From Eleginops maclovinus (taxonomy: Eukaryota; Chordata; Actinopteri; Perciformes; Eleginopidae): 64,000 bases of DNA. A program made the position numbers and the translations under genes. Below the pieces are notes generated by a model that was not told where the DNA came from, did not search any database, and saw nothing but the letters and a program-made list of their open reading frames with translations. The stretch lies in assembly GCF_036324505.1 (NCBI RefSeq), contig NC_086366.1:19360927-19424926 (forward strand), read 5' to 3'. Positions 61,701 to 64,000 of this stretch are shown in pieces (position 1 is the first letter of the stretch; every line of letters begins with the position of its first letter).

Positions 61701-64000
61701 ACTCACTTCATGCGCAACTACAGCTCAAATCCTATCAATCAGGACAAATATCATTAGTATGAGTGTAGTCCTCTGTGACCTTTTCAGATCACATTATGAT
61801 AGTGAACACAGTGAGAAGGTCATCGAGCGTCCTCTCTCTACCAAGGAGGGGGATGGCACAATGTAAGTTGCTTCAATTTCGATATTACAGGAAGGGCTGA
61901 GGAACATGCTGATTAGGAAAAGGCCCATAAGCAAAGAACATACAGCTGACACTACAGGAGCATACGTTTATTATCTATGACTGCACTTTTGACCCATCAC
62001 ATACTGGTTAAAATCTTACGGCTACAAATGGCCATGAATTATTAATGTTGAAGCAGACTTAACATGTAGGCTACTTTTTAGTTTGATCTTCTGACAGATG
62101 TATTAAGTGCTCAACTCAATAAGTCATAATTCGTACATGTTCATAAATTATGTCAAAGACTGATTATATTACCTTTTATTCTGCTTAAAAAGAAGAAGGA
62201 ATCAAGAATTTAAGAGAAATTACAGTCAAGATTGCTTTAGTGAAATCATCTCAATGACACATTTGTTTCCTTCTCTTCAAAAAGGTTAGATATGTCAACT
62301 CATATAACTTAAACTAACATACAAACACACAATTTCTGCTTCTGCCCTACAAACACCTTTATGTTTACCCGCAGCACCTCTAGCTATTGAGCAAACTGAA
62401 AGCTCTGACTCAATTTAGCCACTTAATTCTGCTCAGGTATGGCTGAACTCGAAACAACCCCAGCTTTGACCTTATTAATTAATTTCTCTGGGACTTTCTA
62501 TTGATTGCAAAACAGTGGCAAAATAGGTTTCTGGTGTATGTTTGTATATTATAATACAAATATGGAAAGAAGAGCCTTGGGCTGGTGAACTGAATTTCAA
62601 ATTCCAAAAAACTGCTTTTTTTATTTACTGGAGAGTCAAATCTTAAAATGACACAAAGATGCAAAAGAAGACGTGGTCATAACGCCATTTGATGATATGA
62701 CCTAGGGACAATCACATGACCTAATTAGCCTTTTAGTTTACAATTCAACACCAGTAATAGTTTTTAAACACTTAGACACATGAGGAACATCCATAATCTC
62801 AGAAAGGCATAAACTATTGTTAGGTTCAGTAGGTTACTTGAGATGAATGCTATTCCCCTTGTTGGCAAAATGACCAAAATACATGCTCCTCGTTAACCTG
62901 CCGCCCCCCGTCTCCATCCTGTAGCAGCAGTGAGAGTGCAGAGGGTCAGAGGGGTTGTAAAGTTGAATATGTGTTAGTCTAGTCAGCCCAACACATTCAT
63001 CGTTTATCTGAGGGATGTTTGTGCAAGTCAGAATCAATGGCCCTGACCAAGGCTTTGAAAAAGCAGACAACACTTGCTGCAATTAGTAATGTGAAATTCA
63101 AAGCTGTCCTCATTCGTACATATTTAGTAAAAGTTTATTTTTTGGGGTTCATAACTACTGCTGAGAGTTTCTGATATTTCTCAGTATGTTGTAGAAAAAC
63201 AACCTTTTGCTCTCTTAAATCATTTTTGGCCATTCTTACTCGTCAATGCAACCGTTCGTCACCTCCATTAATATAACATCTGCAGTGGGAGGCCATGTAT
63301 TGGCCCTTAATTCGTTAACATTTCCTGTGCCACTTTTTCAGGACTTTAGGGGCATACTGATGTAACACCTGCACTTTCCTTTCATAACAGCCTGAGTAGC
63401 TTTTTTTCTGTCACCATTCACCGGGTATGCATATAAAACATGCCATTTGGGAATATTCAGACATAACTCTGAGATGCAAAATGTTCCATTCACGTAGCAG
63501 TGATTAGTGAACTTCAAAAAAGAACACTAAGAAGCTGACATTACTGAAGTAAAGGATTAACTCTGCCGTGATGACTGCTTCCTGGCAGACACAGTCAAAG
63601 GTGTTTTGGGAGACATATTCCACTGCAATTATTATGAGCAGTTTTGCCTTAGCCTCAAAATGCCTTTTTTAAGGCAAAAGTAAGCATTGTCTTTCCACCA
63701 CCGTTGTGTATAATGATTTGGAGATAAATTGTAATTACATTGGTAAAATGTCAACCTCATAAAAAGAAAATATTCCCAATGATAACACCCAGGAATCATT
63801 TATTGAGGTCGGCGCTTGAAAATGTGATAATGCCATATTTGCACATAGTCTCATATTGTGTAGGTGTGATCGTGACATTTAATGTCTCCGGTAAACAATC
63901 GTTGTACAGGCAGGGATAACAGAGCAGCACTCTGATTCTACCTCCCTCTTTTTTTCAGCACACAATACTTACCTACTGTTTAATTTTGTAATTAACATAC
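55771..64000. other. Gene desert to the end of the window
   Basis: I find no gene on either strand. 56400-56780 is C-rich with a texture like the end of a decayed LTR-type repeat (CCGGAGCTTCCACGCC ... GCATTTGGGTC), not securely named. All ORFs are short (104 codons at most) and lack similarity. Parts of 57.3-57.7, 59.7-60.1 and 62.8-63.1 kb are less repetitive and could be conserved noncoding elements. Confidence 0.45.

Overview
The window is vertebrate nuclear DNA from a ray-finned (teleost) fish. The evidence is short exons with GT/AG introns, proteins nearest to fish and mammalian orthologues, long (TG)n and (CA)n microsatellites, a tRNA-derived SINE, LINE 3' tails and hAT-type DNA transposon remnants. 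No prokaryotic, viral, CRISPR or operon structure was seen. All homology calls come from recalled family features, not from a search.

Layout, left to right. 1-7.2 kb holds no convincing gene. 7.5-10.7 kb (+) is rcsd1 (CapZIP, a regulator of actin capping protein), with an unresolved first exon. 12.9-15.5 kb (+) is the C3orf52/TTMP orthologue, a single-pass membrane protein in seven exons. 19.7-21.5 kb (+) is a guanylate cyclase-activating protein (GCAP, guca1 family) in four exons. 23.3-23.7 kb (+) is the single-exon lipogenic regulator thrsp (Spot14), tail-to-tail with ndufc2 on the minus strand (24.2-25.7 kb), a mitochondrial complex I subunit. Upstream of ndufc2 is a complete-looking non-autonomous hAT element (26.3-27.5 kb) with an 8-bp target duplication. 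29.4-31.1 kb (+) is the Golgi GTPase gene rab30, with an inverted-repeat, MITE-like element in an intron. 33.7-44.8 kb (+) is prcp (lysosomal prolylcarboxypeptidase) in nine exons. 49.1-50.1 kb (+) is the intronless fam181b coding exon. From 50.8 kb to the end there is no recognisable gene. That stretch looks like a gene desert with scattered repeat remnants, and may hold long-range control elements of fam181b or a neighbour outside the window.

The genes do not form a pathway. The order thrsp-ndufc2-rab30-prcp-fam181b matches genes that lie on human 11q14, whereas C3orf52 and GUCA1C lie on human 3q13 and RCSD1 on 1q24, so the window spans at least two ancestral linkage junctions. I reconstructed exon by exon the reading frames of c3orf52 (255 aa), guca1 (189 aa), thrsp (139 aa), ndufc2 (110 aa), rab30 (203 aa), prcp (500 aa) and fam181b (320 aa). 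All are open and in phase with canonical GT/AG splice sites. I found no clearly novel biological system. The most interesting structures are the hAT element, the intronic foldback, a perfect 28-bp palindrome carrying paired RUNX-like motifs, an upstream ORF ahead of prcp, and an apparent exon 1/exon 2 internal duplication in c3orf52.
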